DNA of 20,721 nt from an uncultured Eubacterium sp. (lineage in GTDB: Bacteria > Bacillota > Clostridia > Lachnospirales > Lachnospiraceae): the NCBI GenBank assembly GCA_910584795.1, contig CAJUBZ010000019.1, positions 1 through 20,721 on the forward strand. Reading direction: 5' to 3'. The notes under the pieces were generated by a model. That model saw nothing but the letters and a program-made list of their open reading frames with translations. It was not told where the DNA came from and made no database searches. This document shows positions 1 to 8,258 of the stretch, piece by piece (position 1 is the first letter of the stretch; each line of letters begins with the position of its first letter). The position numbers were made by a program, and so were the translations under genes.

Positions 1-3000
1 ATTAATGTTCCTTCTGTAATGGCATCTGATGCTACTGCATCCATGTTATCTGATGCAACACTTGCCTGGAATCTGATTCCTGCTGTTCCTAAATATCTGA
101 TTCCTGCTCCGTCTGCCATAGAAACAGATAATTCTTTTACTGATGTAAACACCATATCCTCTGTAATTTCTACCGATGTATTTGGTGCATACATCTTTCC
201 GTCACAGAAATATCCATACTCGGCATCATCCGGTAACGTGTACATTTCACCCTCTTCGATTTTTTCTTCCAATCCATCAATAGAAACATTATAATATATT
301 GTCTTTATTTCTTCCGGACCATACACTCCCAATTCCCAGATTGAATAGCCATACATTCCTGTTCTAGCTGTTCCGGTAATTTTAATATATCTGGCAGCTG
401 TTTCTTCTGACAATTTTAAATTATCATATCTTGAACCTGTAACTGCAGAGTTTACCATGCCTAACTTCGTATATGTATTTCCATCAACAGAAAATTCAAT
501 ATCATAATCTTTAGCACTCGCCGTCTGCCATACAATGTCTATTTCATCAATTTTATATGTATTGCCCAAATCAACAACATACCATTGCGGGTCTACTCCC
601 TGAACAGATGCCCATCTTGTAGTGCTGTCTCCATCAATTGCCTTCTGTGCTGTATAAACAGCATTTTCCTCTGATAGTGCTGTAGCCTTTACTCCTTTAT
701 ACAAAGAATAATTGTAATATTTACTGTCTCCTTCTATTTTCTCTTCATCCAAAACTTTTCCTGCTTCAACATTGGAATTTGTTAAAGTTTCAAATGTATA
801 TGTAAATGAATCCTGGATCTCTTTTACAATAGATATTCCTTCTGAAGTAATATTATCTACAACAGATTTAACTGTAAACTTTTTATTTCCTGATGGAACA
901 TCTTTTATTTCATATGTTCCTGCTTCTACTTCTTTTAATATCAACTTATTGTCAATATAAACATTATATCTATAATTATCCTGATCATCTCCTGCAATAA
1001 TCGTAGCATTTACTGTATTATATCCTGTCACCTCCACATCAAATGCCGCCAGATCATATACTGTCGCCACCTCTACCGGTGTAAAATCTGCACCTTCTTT
1101 TACAATAACACCTAATTCGTACATTTGGAAACCAAATCCTGCAGCAAACGGATTACTCATGCTGAAACGTATATACCTTACTGCCGGAAGTTTACATTCT
1201 ACCTTCTCAAGCTCTGTTGTCTGCAGCTCCGAGGTTCCTTCTGCTATTGCTACTGTTTCAAAATCTGTTCCATTTATTGAATAATCAATTGTATAATTCT
1301 TTGGATATCTTCCCAGTTGATACAAGGCAACTGTTCTCTCTATGGCATCTAATCTAAAATTCTGTCCTAGATCAATAACGATCTCAGCCTCTGTAATGCC
1401 CTCATTTGCTTCAGTTCTGAAAAGTGTTGTTGTATTTCCATCTGTAATATTTGTTTCCAAATCAACAGCCTCATCTCTTATAGACGATGCTGCCGCCTTC
1501 TTACCTATTGCAATATTTCTATCATCTGTCAACAGGCTCTTTGTATCTGAAACAGTTACTGTCTGTGTAATACCTTCTGATGCAACACCTTCCTTAAAGG
1601 ATACAATTCTTACTGTGTGCTGTCCACTGGAAAGCCCCGTAACCTGGTACACAACTCCCGGCACTACCATGTCTTCTCTTTGTGTTCCATCAACATATGC
1701 ATAATATGTATAATCCCCTTCATCACCTTCTGCTGCCTCAAAAGAATATTCCAATTGTTCATAATCACTCGATGTAACTGTAAGGGATGCCGGATTATTC
1801 AGTGTTGCAACTTCTACCGGAGTTAAATCAGCATCTTCTTTCACTATAACACCCAATTCATACATCTGAAAACCATAACCCGCTCCAACTGGTTCACTCA
1901 GACTAAATCTTACATATCTCACTGCCGGAAGAGAACATTCCTTCGTATTAATTATTGCTGACTGCAGTTCAGTCGTTCCTTCCTCGCTTGCCACTGTTTC
2001 AAAATCTACTCCATTAGAAGAAAAATCTATTGTATATTTTTTTGGATATCTGCCTGCAGCATACAATGCTACTGTTCTCTCAATAGCATCCAATCTGTAA
2101 TTATTTCCTAAATCGATAACGATTGAAGACTTGGTATCTGTTGTCGCCGTTCTAAAAAGTGTTGTAAGTTTTCCATCTGTAATATTCGTTTCCGCATCAT
2201 TTTCTCTGATAGACGATGCAGACGCCTTCTTTCCTACCGCAAAATTTCTATTGCTTGTCAGTAAATTCTTTGTGTCAGTAACATCAATTTCCTCTTTAAT
2301 TCCATCTGAATTTACTCCATTCTTAAAAGCTACAATTGTAACAGTATGTTTTCCACCTGTGAGTCCTGTCACTACATAAGTATTTCCCGGAATTACTGCT
2401 GCATCTGCCTGCTTTCCATCTACATATGCAAAATATAAGTAATCACCTTTATCATTTGGTGACGCTTCAAAAACATATTCTAACTGTTCATAATCACTTG
2501 ATGTTACCGTGAGAGAAACCGGATTATCTAATGTTGCTACTTCCTGATACTCTACCTCATCTACTGTTGTCGTTCCATCTGTCAAAACAGCCATACCCAT
2601 TACCTGAAGCCCATTGTTCGTATTATTATTGTCTGTTTTCGCAACTACTCTCACATATTTTGCATATGGAACTGCTTCTGCCTGCTCTTGTGTCAATGTT
2701 ATTTTATCAAGACACACAATTGGATTTCCAGCTGCTGACGAATAAGCTGCTGCATTTCCAACTTCTATGAAATCAATTCCATTTAAGGAATATAAAATTT
2801 GATATCCTGCTCTTGCGCTTGTATTTAATGAATAATACTGAACAGCAATTCTATCAATTTTACTTGTATCATATGCTCTTCCTAAATCAATCTGTACCCA
2901 CTTGTCCTCTGCAATCTTTTGTCCAATGGTTACTGTTGTTGCAGCATTACGGACTGTAGGAAAAGCACCATTTGTTACAACAGATAAATCTGTTCCTCCA

Positions 3001-3224
3001 TTATTTCCACCAGTAACCACTGACGCTGTAGCATTTTTATTCAACGCAAAATTATATTGCTCGTTTGCTGCTTCTGATATTAACGTCGTTCTCTCTTCAT
3101 CACCTTTTAAAATAATTGTAGATGCTGCATCTGCACTAATATTTTTGATTCCAGTTCCCGTCATCATACTTGCCAACATCGTCACTACGCAAATCCATGA
3201 AACTAACTTTCTCCTCTTCTTCAT
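1..3224 (-). CDS. Secreted multi-discoidin (F5/8 type C) surface protein, C-terminus outside window
   Basis: An uninterrupted minus-strand frame runs from an ATG at 3224 to the window edge (1074 codons), so the gene is partial. The N-terminus (MKKRRK, then a hydrophobic stretch to about residue 27) is a signal peptide. Four F5/8C/CBM32-like modules follow at about residues 55-215, 325-460, 560-708 and 835-968; typical pieces are WVQIDLG, IVIDLG, DGDSTTRWAS and WYVVDLG. Small beta-sandwich-like spacers sit between them (about 232-312, 471-555, 715-808). The last 55 residues contain GIRFQASV and TEGTL, which I recall from C-terminal modules of Clostridia surface proteins. No catalytic domain is visible; it may lie beyond the edge. 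The start at 3224 is preceded by GGAGAAAGGA. In-frame ATGs at 3245 and 3254 are possible but less well placed. Probable role: extracellular glycan binding or degradation; substrate unknown. Confidence 0.85.
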   Translation of the reverse strand, partial: MKKRRKLVSWICVVTMLASMMTGTGIKNISADAASTIILKGDEERTTLISEAANEQYNFALNKNATASVVTGGNNGGTDLSVVTNGAFPTVRNAATTVTIGQKIAEDKWVQIDLGRAYDTSKIDRIAVQYYSLNTSARAGYQILYSLNGIDFIEVGNAAAYSSAAGNPIVCLDKITLTQEQAEAVPYAKYVRVVAKTDNNNTNNGLQVMGMAVLTDGTTTVDEVEYQEVATLDNPVSLTVTSSDYEQLEYVFEASPNDKGDYLYFAYVDGKQADAAVIPGNTYVVTGLTGGKHTVTIVAFKNGVNSDGIKEEIDVTDTKNLLTSNRNFAVGKKASASSIRENDAETNITDGKLTTLFRTATTDTKSSIVIDLGNNYRLDAIERTVALYAAGRYPKKYTIDFSSNGVDFETVASEEGTTELQSAIINTKECSLPAVRYVRFSLSEPVGAGYGFQMYELGVIVKEDADLTPVEVATLNNPASLTVTSSDYEQLEYSFEAAEGDEGDYTYYAYVDGTQREDMVVPGVVYQVTGLSSGQHTVRIVSFKEGVASEGITQTVTVSDTKSLLTDDRNIAIGKKAAASSIRDEAVDLETNITDGNTTTLFRTEANEGITEAEIVIDLGQNFRLDAIERTVALYQLGRYPKNYTIDYSINGTDFETVAIAEGTSELQTTELEKVECKLPAVRYIRFSMSNPFAAGFGFQMYELGVIVKEGADFTPVEVATVYDLAAFDVEVTGYNTVNATIIAGDDQDNYRYNVYIDNKLILKEVEAGTYEIKDVPSGNKKFTVKSVVDNITSEGISIVKEIQDSFTYTFETLTNSNVEAGKVLDEEKIEGDSKYYNYSLYKGVKATALSEENAVYTAQKAIDGDSTTRWASVQGVDPQWYVVDLGNTYKIDEIDIVWQTASAKDYDIEFSVDGNTYTKLGMVNSAVTGSRYDNLKLSEETAARYIKITGTARTGMYGYSIWELGVYGPEEIKTIYYNVSIDGLEEKIEEGEMYTLPDDAEYGYFCDGKMYAPNTSVEITEDMVFTSVKELSVSMADGAGIRYLGTAGIRFQASVASDNMDAVASDAITEGTL
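1063..2531 (-). repeat. Tandem duplication of a discoidin plus spacer module (units 1804-2531 and 1063-1803)
   Basis: Two adjacent segments of about 728 and 741 bp inside the discoidin gene match at both DNA and protein level. Shared phrases include LTVTSSDYEQLEY, AIERTVALY, SNGVDFETVAS versus INGTDFETVAI, and GFQMYELGVIVKE. Each unit holds one beta-sandwich spacer and one F5/8C domain. The first and fourth discoidin domains are clearly more divergent, so this looks like a recent internal duplication. Confidence 0.75.
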
Positions 3225-3334
3225 AAATACAGTTCCTTTCTCCATTTTCTTCATTAGTACCTTAACACTATCTTTAGATTACCCAAATGCATTTTACAAT
3301 CCTTATTTTATTTTTTTTTATTCTAAGGCTTTAA

Positions 3335-3352
3335 AATGTAAGCACTTACATT
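3335..3352 (-). promoter_or_regulatory. cre-like / LacI-family operator upstream of the discoidin gene
   Basis: An inverted repeat with two perfect 8-nt arms (AATGTAAG and CTTACATT) around a 2-nt centre. The core TGTAAGTGCTTACA closely resembles the CcpA cre consensus TGWAANCGNTNWCA. It lies immediately downstream of the predicted -10 box and covers the expected transcription start, a position from which a bound LacI-family protein would repress. Whether CcpA or a dedicated regulator binds is not decidable here. Confidence 0.6.
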
Positions 3353-3354
3353 GT

Positions 3355-3383
3355 ATTATAACCTAGCGTTGTTATTTCTACAA
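3355..3383 (-). promoter_or_regulatory. Sigma-A-like promoter of the discoidin gene
   Basis: On the minus strand TTGTAG (3378-3383), a 17-nt spacer and a perfect TATAAT (3355-3360). The -35 is weak and the -10 is perfect. It lies about 130 nt upstream of the discoidin start codon and directly upstream of the inverted-repeat operator. Confidence 0.55.
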
Positions 3384-3448
3384 TATTATATTTTATTTTT
3401 GGTTATTCTAACTAAAACTTACTTCTTAAATTTATTTATATATAATAA

Positions 3449-3484
3449 AAAAAGTCTAGCAATACACTTATTGATAGACTTTTT
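3449..3484 (-). terminator. Rho-independent terminator of murA
   Basis: Arms AAAAAGTCTA (3449-3458) and TAGACTTTTT (3475-3484) plus an inner CAATA/TATTG stem with one mismatch and a 4-nt loop. On the minus strand it ends in seven Ts, 26 nt after the murA stop codon. The symmetric A/T tails mean it could also work on the plus strand. Confidence 0.8.
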
Positions 3485-3509
3485 CTATATATATATATTT
3501 ATATAAACT

Positions 3510-4802
3510 TTATCCAACTTTCAGTTTAAATTTCTGTTCATCTTTATCTGTATCAACCTTAGAGATTACTGCCCCGAGTCCTGTCAATTTTTCTTCAAAC
3601 TTTTCATAACCTCTCTGAATATATACGATATCGCTGACTGTAGTAAATCCTTCTGCCGCAAGTCCCGCAATCACTAACGCTGCACCTGCTCTCAGGTCCG
3701 GCGCCGATACTTTTGCCCCTTCCAAACTTCCAACACCTGTAATAATAGCAGTATTACCTTCAACCTTATTAATGGCACCCATTCTGCTCAACTCTGCCAT
3801 ATATTTAAAACGGTTTTCAAAAATGCTCTCTGTTACTGTGCTGATACCATTTGCCATGGACAACACTGCCGCCATCTGTGGCTGCATATCTGTTGGGAAA
3901 CCGGGATAAGGAAGCGTCTTAATATTTGCACTTCGAATAACCTCTCCTGCCTTTACTCTCACCGCGTCATCACATTCTTCAACACTACATCCCATCTCAA
4001 TAAGTTTTGATGTAATACATTCTAAATGTCTGGGAATAACATTTTTTACTAAAATATCTCCACCTGTAGCTGCAGCTGCACACATAAATGTACCTGCCTC
4101 AATCTGATCCGGAATCGTCGAATAAACAGTACCATGTAAAAATGGAACACCTGTAATTCGGATTTTATCTGTACCTGCACCTCGAATATCAGCTCCCATG
4201 CTGTTTAGCATATTTGCGACATCTACTACATGAGGCTCTTTTGCTGCATTCTCTATAACAGTTCTTCCCTCTGCCTTTACTGCTGCCAGCATTACATTAA
4301 TAGTAGCACCAACAGAAGATACATCAAAGAAAATATGATTTCCTACTAATTGTTCGGAAAATGCATTCAGCATACCATGATCCTGAATCACTTCGGCACC
4401 TAACGCTCTAAAACCCTTTAAATGCTGGTCTATAGGACGTGCTCCGATAACGCAGCCTCCCGGCAGTGCCACTTCCGCTCTATGAAACTTACCAAGCAAT
4501 GCTCCTAACAGATAATAAGATGCACGAATCTTTCTCATCTGCTCTTCTTCAACAATATGGGAAGTAATGGTTTTTCCATTAATTACAACTGTATGTCTGT
4601 CTATTCTTTTAATAGTAGCGCCAATTGTTTCTATTGCATCTATTAATTGATTAATATCACTCACATCCGGAAGATTCTCGATTGTAATGTCCTCGTCCGC
4701 CATAATCGCAGCAGCAATTAAAGCCAAAGCTGCATTCTTTGCCCCACTAATCTCAACCTCACCATTTAGTGCTGTTCCACCTTTTATAACATATTTCTCC
4801 AT
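3510..4802 (-). CDS. murA: UDP-N-acetylglucosamine 1-carboxyvinyltransferase (MurA)
   Basis: Cytoplasmic enzyme that transfers enolpyruvate from PEP to UDP-GlcNAc, the first committed step of peptidoglycan synthesis and the target of fosfomycin. The protein is 430 residues, normal for the family. It shows SGAKNAAL near the N-terminus (Lys22-Asn23, the substrate-binding pair) and LPGGCVIGARP with the PEP-attacking cysteine at Cys117, so it should be fosfomycin sensitive rather than a Cys-to-Asp variant. The start is fixed by a strong GAGGTGG site 5 nt upstream. It stands alone between a promoter at 4906-4933 and a hairpin terminator, hence monocistronic. Firmicutes often have two MurA paralogues; which one this is cannot be told from the sequence alone. 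Confidence 0.96.
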   Translation of the reverse strand: MEKYVIKGGTALNGEVEISGAKNAALALIAAAIMADEDITIENLPDVSDINQLIDAIETIGATIKRIDRHTVVINGKTITSHIVEEEQMRKIRASYYLLGALLGKFHRAEVALPGGCVIGARPIDQHLKGFRALGAEVIQDHGMLNAFSEQLVGNHIFFDVSSVGATINVMLAAVKAEGRTVIENAAKEPHVVDVANMLNSMGADIRGAGTDKIRITGVPFLHGTVYSTIPDQIEAGTFMCAAAATGGDILVKNVIPRHLECITSKLIEMGCSVEECDDAVRVKAGEVIRSANIKTLPYPGFPTDMQPQMAAVLSMANGISTVTESIFENRFKYMAELSRMGAINKVEGNTAIITGVGSLEGAKVSAPDLRAGAALVIAGLAAEGFTTVSDIVYIQRGYEKFEEKLTGLGAVISKVDTDKDEQKFKLKVG

Positions 4803-4905
4803 TTATCCACCTCGGGTTATATGTAAATTTATATCTATATATCGTTTATCTTCAATCTGCCATTTGCGCGCACTTATACAAATAATTTTATGTACACACT
4901 TCATT

Positions 4906-4933
4906 ATTATATCATAATCTAAATCTTTGTAAA
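4906..4933 (-). promoter_or_regulatory. murA: Sigma-A-type promoter of murA
   Basis: On the minus strand TTTACA (4928-4933), a 16-nt spacer and a perfect TATAAT (4906-4911). This leaves a leader of roughly 95 nt before the murA ATG. I see no clear riboswitch or attenuator in that leader. Confidence 0.65.
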
Positions 4934-4964
4934 CCATATTAATCCACACAATGTATTTTATAGC

Positions 4965-5103
4965 AACAGTTCAGCCATGTAACTCGAATTCACTGCGAGC
5001 TTCTCTCTGTTATCATACACTGTATAATATAATACAAATATGTCAGACATTCTGCAGTCAGGCTCCTGCACATATTTGTTTTATATCGCATGGCTGAACT
5101 GTT
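4965..5103. repeat. 139-bp element with nested inverted repeats (MITE-like or structured RNA)
   Basis: The outer arms AACAGTTCAGCCATG (4965-4979) and CATGGCTGAACTGTT (5089-5103) are perfect 15-nt reverse complements. Inside, 5027-5043 and 5070-5086 form a second stem of 17 nt with one mismatch, and a small CTCG/CGAG stem lies at about 4983-5000. No coding frame is evident. It occupies the gap between the M23 gene and the murA promoter, the rest of which (4803-4905 and 5104-5167) shows only AT-rich DNA. Such palindromic intergenic elements are often dispersed in Clostridia genomes; a non-autonomous transposable element or a conserved RNA are both possible. Confidence 0.6.
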
Positions 5104-5167
5104 ATTATATAGTATAGTCTATGACTATTCCTAAATTGTGTGCTTTTTCATTTCAAAATACTTGTTA

Positions 5168-5785
5168 CTATTTAAATATCGACAAAGGATTTACTTTCAT
5201 TCCGTTTTTTATTACTTCAAAATGCAAATGCGGTCCTGTACTGTCCCCTGTGTTCCCACTTAATCCAAGTATTTGTCCACGTTCTACTGCTTCCCCCTGA
5301 CTTACAAACAATTGAGACATATGTGCATATCTCGTCTGAGTTTTTTTACTATGCCGCACCAGGACGTTATATCCATAACTTTGGCTGTAATATGCCAACT
5401 CGACCAAGCCTTTTTCAGCAGCTTTTACCTCTGTCCCTACTGGCACTGCCCAATCGTGACCTTTGTGGCTGTTTATCCGGTCCACATTATCACCAAAGTA
5501 AGAACTTGTTCTTCCTCCTGAAACAGGTTTCATAAAAGAAAATGCCAATGATTTACTCTTAGACTTGTGAGTTTTATCATTGGCTGTTTTTGTTTTATTA
5601 TCTCTAACTTGTTTACTTTTAAGTTTTATCTGCTCTTCTCTACTACTTTTTTCCACCTTGCATTGTGCTATATAATTATATGCATAGACTTCCATAACAG
5701 TCTGGCTGAAAATCATTTTCGTCATCATTAGTACAAAACATACTATGGGAATGGCTAAGTATCTGCCACGTCCCAGGTGACACAA
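5168..5785 (-). CDS. Membrane-anchored M23 (LytM-type) peptidoglycan endopeptidase
   Basis: Zinc metallopeptidase expected to cut peptidoglycan cross-bridges or act as a divisome or sporulation cofactor. An N-terminal hydrophobic segment (about residues 9-35) serves as signal or anchor. A basic, Lys/Ser-rich linker follows (45-80), then the LytM domain (85-205). The metal-binding set is intact: His107 and Asp111 in HKGHD, His155 in RYAHM, and HLHFE at 186-190. The likely start is a TTG at 5785, because the first ATG would cut off the hydrophobic segment. Its best ribosome-binding site (GGAGGG) is 16 nt away, overlapping the end of the upstream shikimate-kinase-like gene. An ATT at 5794 in the same frame is better spaced but would be a very rare start. 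It is in the same frame as the upstream gene, separated by one TAG. Confidence 0.85.
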   Translation of the reverse strand: MCHLGRGRYLAIPIVCFVLMMTKMIFSQTVMEVYAYNYIAQCKVEKSSREEQIKLKSKQVRDNKTKTANDKTHKSKSKSLAFSFMKPVSGGRTSSYFGDNVDRINSHKGHDWAVPVGTEVKAAEKGLVELAYYSQSYGYNVLVRHSKKTQTRYAHMSQLFVSQGEAVERGQILGLSGNTGDSTGPHLHFEVIKNGMKVNPLSIFK

Positions 5786-5797
5786 CTTTTTAATTTT

Positions 5798-6307
5798 CTA
5801 TCCCTCCAATTCTTTTATAATTTTATCCACTGTCTTCTTTATTGTACAATGGTGTTCACTTATTATTATATCCGCATATTTTTTATATAACGGTGTTCTT
5901 TCATTATATAAATCCTTTAAAGTCTGCCCTTTCTTTAATACAACGCCTCTCTGCTTAAGGCTTCCCAATCTTCTTGATAATGCCGGTAATTCCAATTCAA
6001 GATAAACAACTGTTCCTATCTCGGAAAGATGCTCCATTGCTTCTGTACCATATACAACACTACCTCCTGTAGCAATTACAGCCTTTCTGGTATCAATAGA
6101 TGCATTCACTTCATTCTCTATTTTTACAAATTCCTCTATTCCATCTTCCGCGATAATATCTTTTAAAAGTCTTCCTGTCTTCTCTTGTATAACTAAATCA
6201 GCATCTACAAACTGATATCCTAATATTTTCGCCAGTACTACTCCTATAGTACTTTTACCTACACCCGGCATACCAATTAATACAATATTTTCTGTGTTAT
6301 TTTTCAT
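5798..6307 (-). CDS. Shikimate kinase-like P-loop kinase with altered substrate site
   Basis: A 169-residue nucleoside-triphosphate-binding kinase of the AroK fold. Walker A is GMPGVGKST (12-20), the acidic DAD is at 35-37, the lid arginine is probably Arg120, and ERTPLY (136-141) holds the equivalent of the second shikimate-binding arginine. Two hallmark positions differ from classical AroK. The FR arginine that binds shikimate is Val61 here (EEFVKIE), and the usual GGG triplet is GGS (81-83). I recall this variant form in other Clostridia annotated as shikimate kinase, so it is likely a real subfamily, but substrate identity is uncertain. The ATG overlaps the last 11 nt of the polymerase gene, implying translational coupling, and no aromatic-pathway gene is nearby. 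Confidence 0.75.
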   Translation of the reverse strand: MKNNTENIVLIGMPGVGKSTIGVVLAKILGYQFVDADLVIQEKTGRLLKDIIAEDGIEEFVKIENEVNASIDTRKAVIATGGSVVYGTEAMEHLSEIGTVVYLELELPALSRRLGSLKQRGVVLKKGQTLKDLYNERTPLYKKYADIIISEHHCTIKKTVDKIIKELEG

Positions 6308-7583
6308 GTCCTGTCTCCTTGTATTCCATTACTGTTCTTGTTTTTCTTTTCATCAGACTTGCACGCTCTACCACATCATTACCATATTTATGTTTTATGG
6401 CATCCAATGCCTCATCCAACTTTTTCATTTTTTCTCTGGACGGTTGAATTTTATTTTGTTTTTCATCTTGTGTACCCGGCCAGTCTTTTAAATCCAGAAT
6501 AGACAACTGTTCCGGCTCTCCGTCCTCCACCAGATTTGCCGTTCTAACCCCTAAAAGCCTCACCGGTGTCCGATTCCACAATTCTGTCAATAATATCTTT
6601 ACAATATTATAAATTTCTGTACCGGAATCTATAGCCACCTCTACTGTAGTCTGTCTGGAACATTTTGTAAAGTCATTATATTTTATTTCCACAGCAATCG
6701 TTTTAGCTTTTTGTTTCCCAGCTCTTAATCTTCCTCCAACTTTTTCTGACAACCCCAATAACACCTTATAAATCTCTTCAATGTCATCTAAATCTTTTGA
6801 AAGAGTGGTGGAATTCCCCACCCCTTTTGACTCCTCTTTCTGTGTACTTACCATACTGTCATCTATACCATTTGCATACTGCCACAAAATTCTTCCATGA
6901 CTTTTCAAATGAGACTCCAGCACATTCAGCGGGCTTTTCGCCAATTGTCCTATAGTAAATATTCCCAATTTATGTAATGTGTCTACACTGGATTTTCCTG
7001 CCATAAATAATTCACTTACCGGCAATCCCCACATTTTTGTTTGAATTTCACTCCTATACAATGTATGTATCTTATCAGGTTTTTCAAAATCAGAAGCCAT
7101 TTTTGCCAGAACTTTCACATCTGATATTCCGATATTTACTGTAAATCCTAACTTTTCTTTCACTTTATTCTTAATAGCTGCAGCTGCACTCTCAGGTGCA
7201 TCAAATAAACTTCTGATCCCCGAATAATCCATGTAGCATTCATCAATACTGACTTGCTCAATATCCGGAGTATAACCTGTCAATAATTTCATTAATTTAC
7301 GACTCATCTCCCCATAATATTGATGCTCAGGCGAAACAATTTCTAAATGCGGACACTTTCTTAATGCATTCACTACCGGTTCTCCTGTTGCTACACCATA
7401 TTTTTTTGCTGAAATAGACTTTGCAAGGACAATACCGTGTCTGCTTTTCCTGTCTCCTCCTACAATGCATGGTATCTCACGAATATCTCTCCCATAACCT
7501 TCCTCTAGCATCTTAACAGCCGTCCAGCTAAGATACGCTGAATTTACATCAATGTGAAAAATAATCTGTTCTTTTTCATTCAT
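6297..7583 (-). CDS. dinB: Y-family DNA polymerase (DinB/Pol IV-like)
   Basis: Error-prone translesion polymerase of 428 residues. The palm carboxylates are in FHIDVNSAYLSW (Asp12) and VSIDECYMDYSG (Asp114, Glu115). SISAKKYGV is the conserved finger sequence, and QLSIL at 359-363 fits a beta-clamp binding motif. The start is placed at the ATG at 7583 because AGGAG lies 6 nt upstream; a longer reading from a GTG at 7613 has no good ribosome-binding site and adds ten residues that do not resemble the family. The gene begins 36 nt after the flavin-reductase-like gene and overlaps the kinase-like gene by 11 nt. No LexA-type box is evident immediately upstream, so it is probably co-transcribed with its neighbours. 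Confidence 0.9.
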   Translation of the reverse strand: MNEKEQIIFHIDVNSAYLSWTAVKMLEEGYGRDIREIPCIVGGDRKSRHGIVLAKSISAKKYGVATGEPVVNALRKCPHLEIVSPEHQYYGEMSRKLMKLLTGYTPDIEQVSIDECYMDYSGIRSLFDAPESAAAAIKNKVKEKLGFTVNIGISDVKVLAKMASDFEKPDKIHTLYRSEIQTKMWGLPVSELFMAGKSSVDTLHKLGIFTIGQLAKSPLNVLESHLKSHGRILWQYANGIDDSMVSTQKEESKGVGNSTTLSKDLDDIEEIYKVLLGLSEKVGGRLRAGKQKAKTIAVEIKYNDFTKCSRQTTVEVAIDSGTEIYNIVKILLTELWNRTPVRLLGVRTANLVEDGEPEQLSILDLKDWPGTQDEKQNKIQPSREKMKKLDEALDAIKHKYGNDVVERASLMKRKTRTVMEYKETGHEK

Positions 7584-7619
7584 TACTGCTCCTCTGGATA
7601 ATCTGTTTCCCACATCTTT

Positions 7620-8183
7620 CTATTTCTTTTTCACTGAGAATCCAAATTTACCAATTTTCTTTCCGGTATTATAATACTGTCCATGAGAATAAACCAATGG
7701 ATGAGCTTTTTCTAAATTAAATGTTCCTTTCTCATTCATATATCGATTATCTGCATGTACACACAATACCTTTGCCAAAAACATATCATGTGTTCCTAGT
7801 CTTGTTATGTCAACCACTTCACATTCAATATTTACAGGGCTGTCCTTTAAAAGTGGTGCTTTTACATATTTCGCTCTTTCTGTCTTTAATTTCATTTTCT
7901 CAAACTTATTTTCATCTCTTCCGGATTTTACACCACAATAATCAGTAGCTCTTGCCAGCTTGTCCGTTGTAAGGTTAATTACAAACTGCCCTGTCTCTCT
8001 TATCATGTCATAAGAATATCTGGACGGTCTTACAGAAATGTATACCATAGCAGGATCTGAACAAACTGTTCCTGTCCATGCCACTGTAAATACATTCTCA
8101 TTTCCCTTATTATCTGCCACCGTTACTAATACTGCCGGTAATGGATATAACATATTTCCCGGTCTCCAAATTTCTTTCGCCAT
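7620..8183 (-). CDS. Flavin reductase-like FMN-binding split-barrel protein
   Basis: A 187-residue protein of the flavin reductase/flavoredoxin-like superfamily, expected to bind FMN in the cytoplasm and use it for electron transfer or flavin reduction. Family signs are the N-terminal PLPAVLVTV, the VFTVAWTGTVCSDPAMVYISVRPSRYSY stretch starting at about residue 35 (the conserved barrel and flavin-binding loop), FVINL, and DYCGVKSGRDENKFE. The ATG at 8183 is chosen because GGAGG lies 5 nt upstream; the alternative GTG four codons earlier overlaps that site. The electron donor and physiological acceptor cannot be read from sequence. It is the second gene of the apparent five-gene run. Confidence 0.85.
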   Translation of the reverse strand: MAKEIWRPGNMLYPLPAVLVTVADNKGNENVFTVAWTGTVCSDPAMVYISVRPSRYSYDMIRETGQFVINLTTDKLARATDYCGVKSGRDENKFEKMKLKTERAKYVKAPLLKDSPVNIECEVVDITRLGTHDMFLAKVLCVHADNRYMNEKGTFNLEKAHPLVYSHGQYYNTGKKIGKFGFSVKKK

Positions 8184-8258
8184 ATTTTCCTCCACTTTTT
8201 ACTTTTCTATTCCCTATATTCCACCTTTAATAATTATTTCTCTTCCGTAATACATTTT

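Noticed and set aside
19..3366. Several plus-strand open frames of 60-154 residues
   Set aside because: They are antisense to the long discoidin frame, lack good ribosome-binding sites and have low-complexity Ser/Thr/Phe-rich translations typical of shadow frames.
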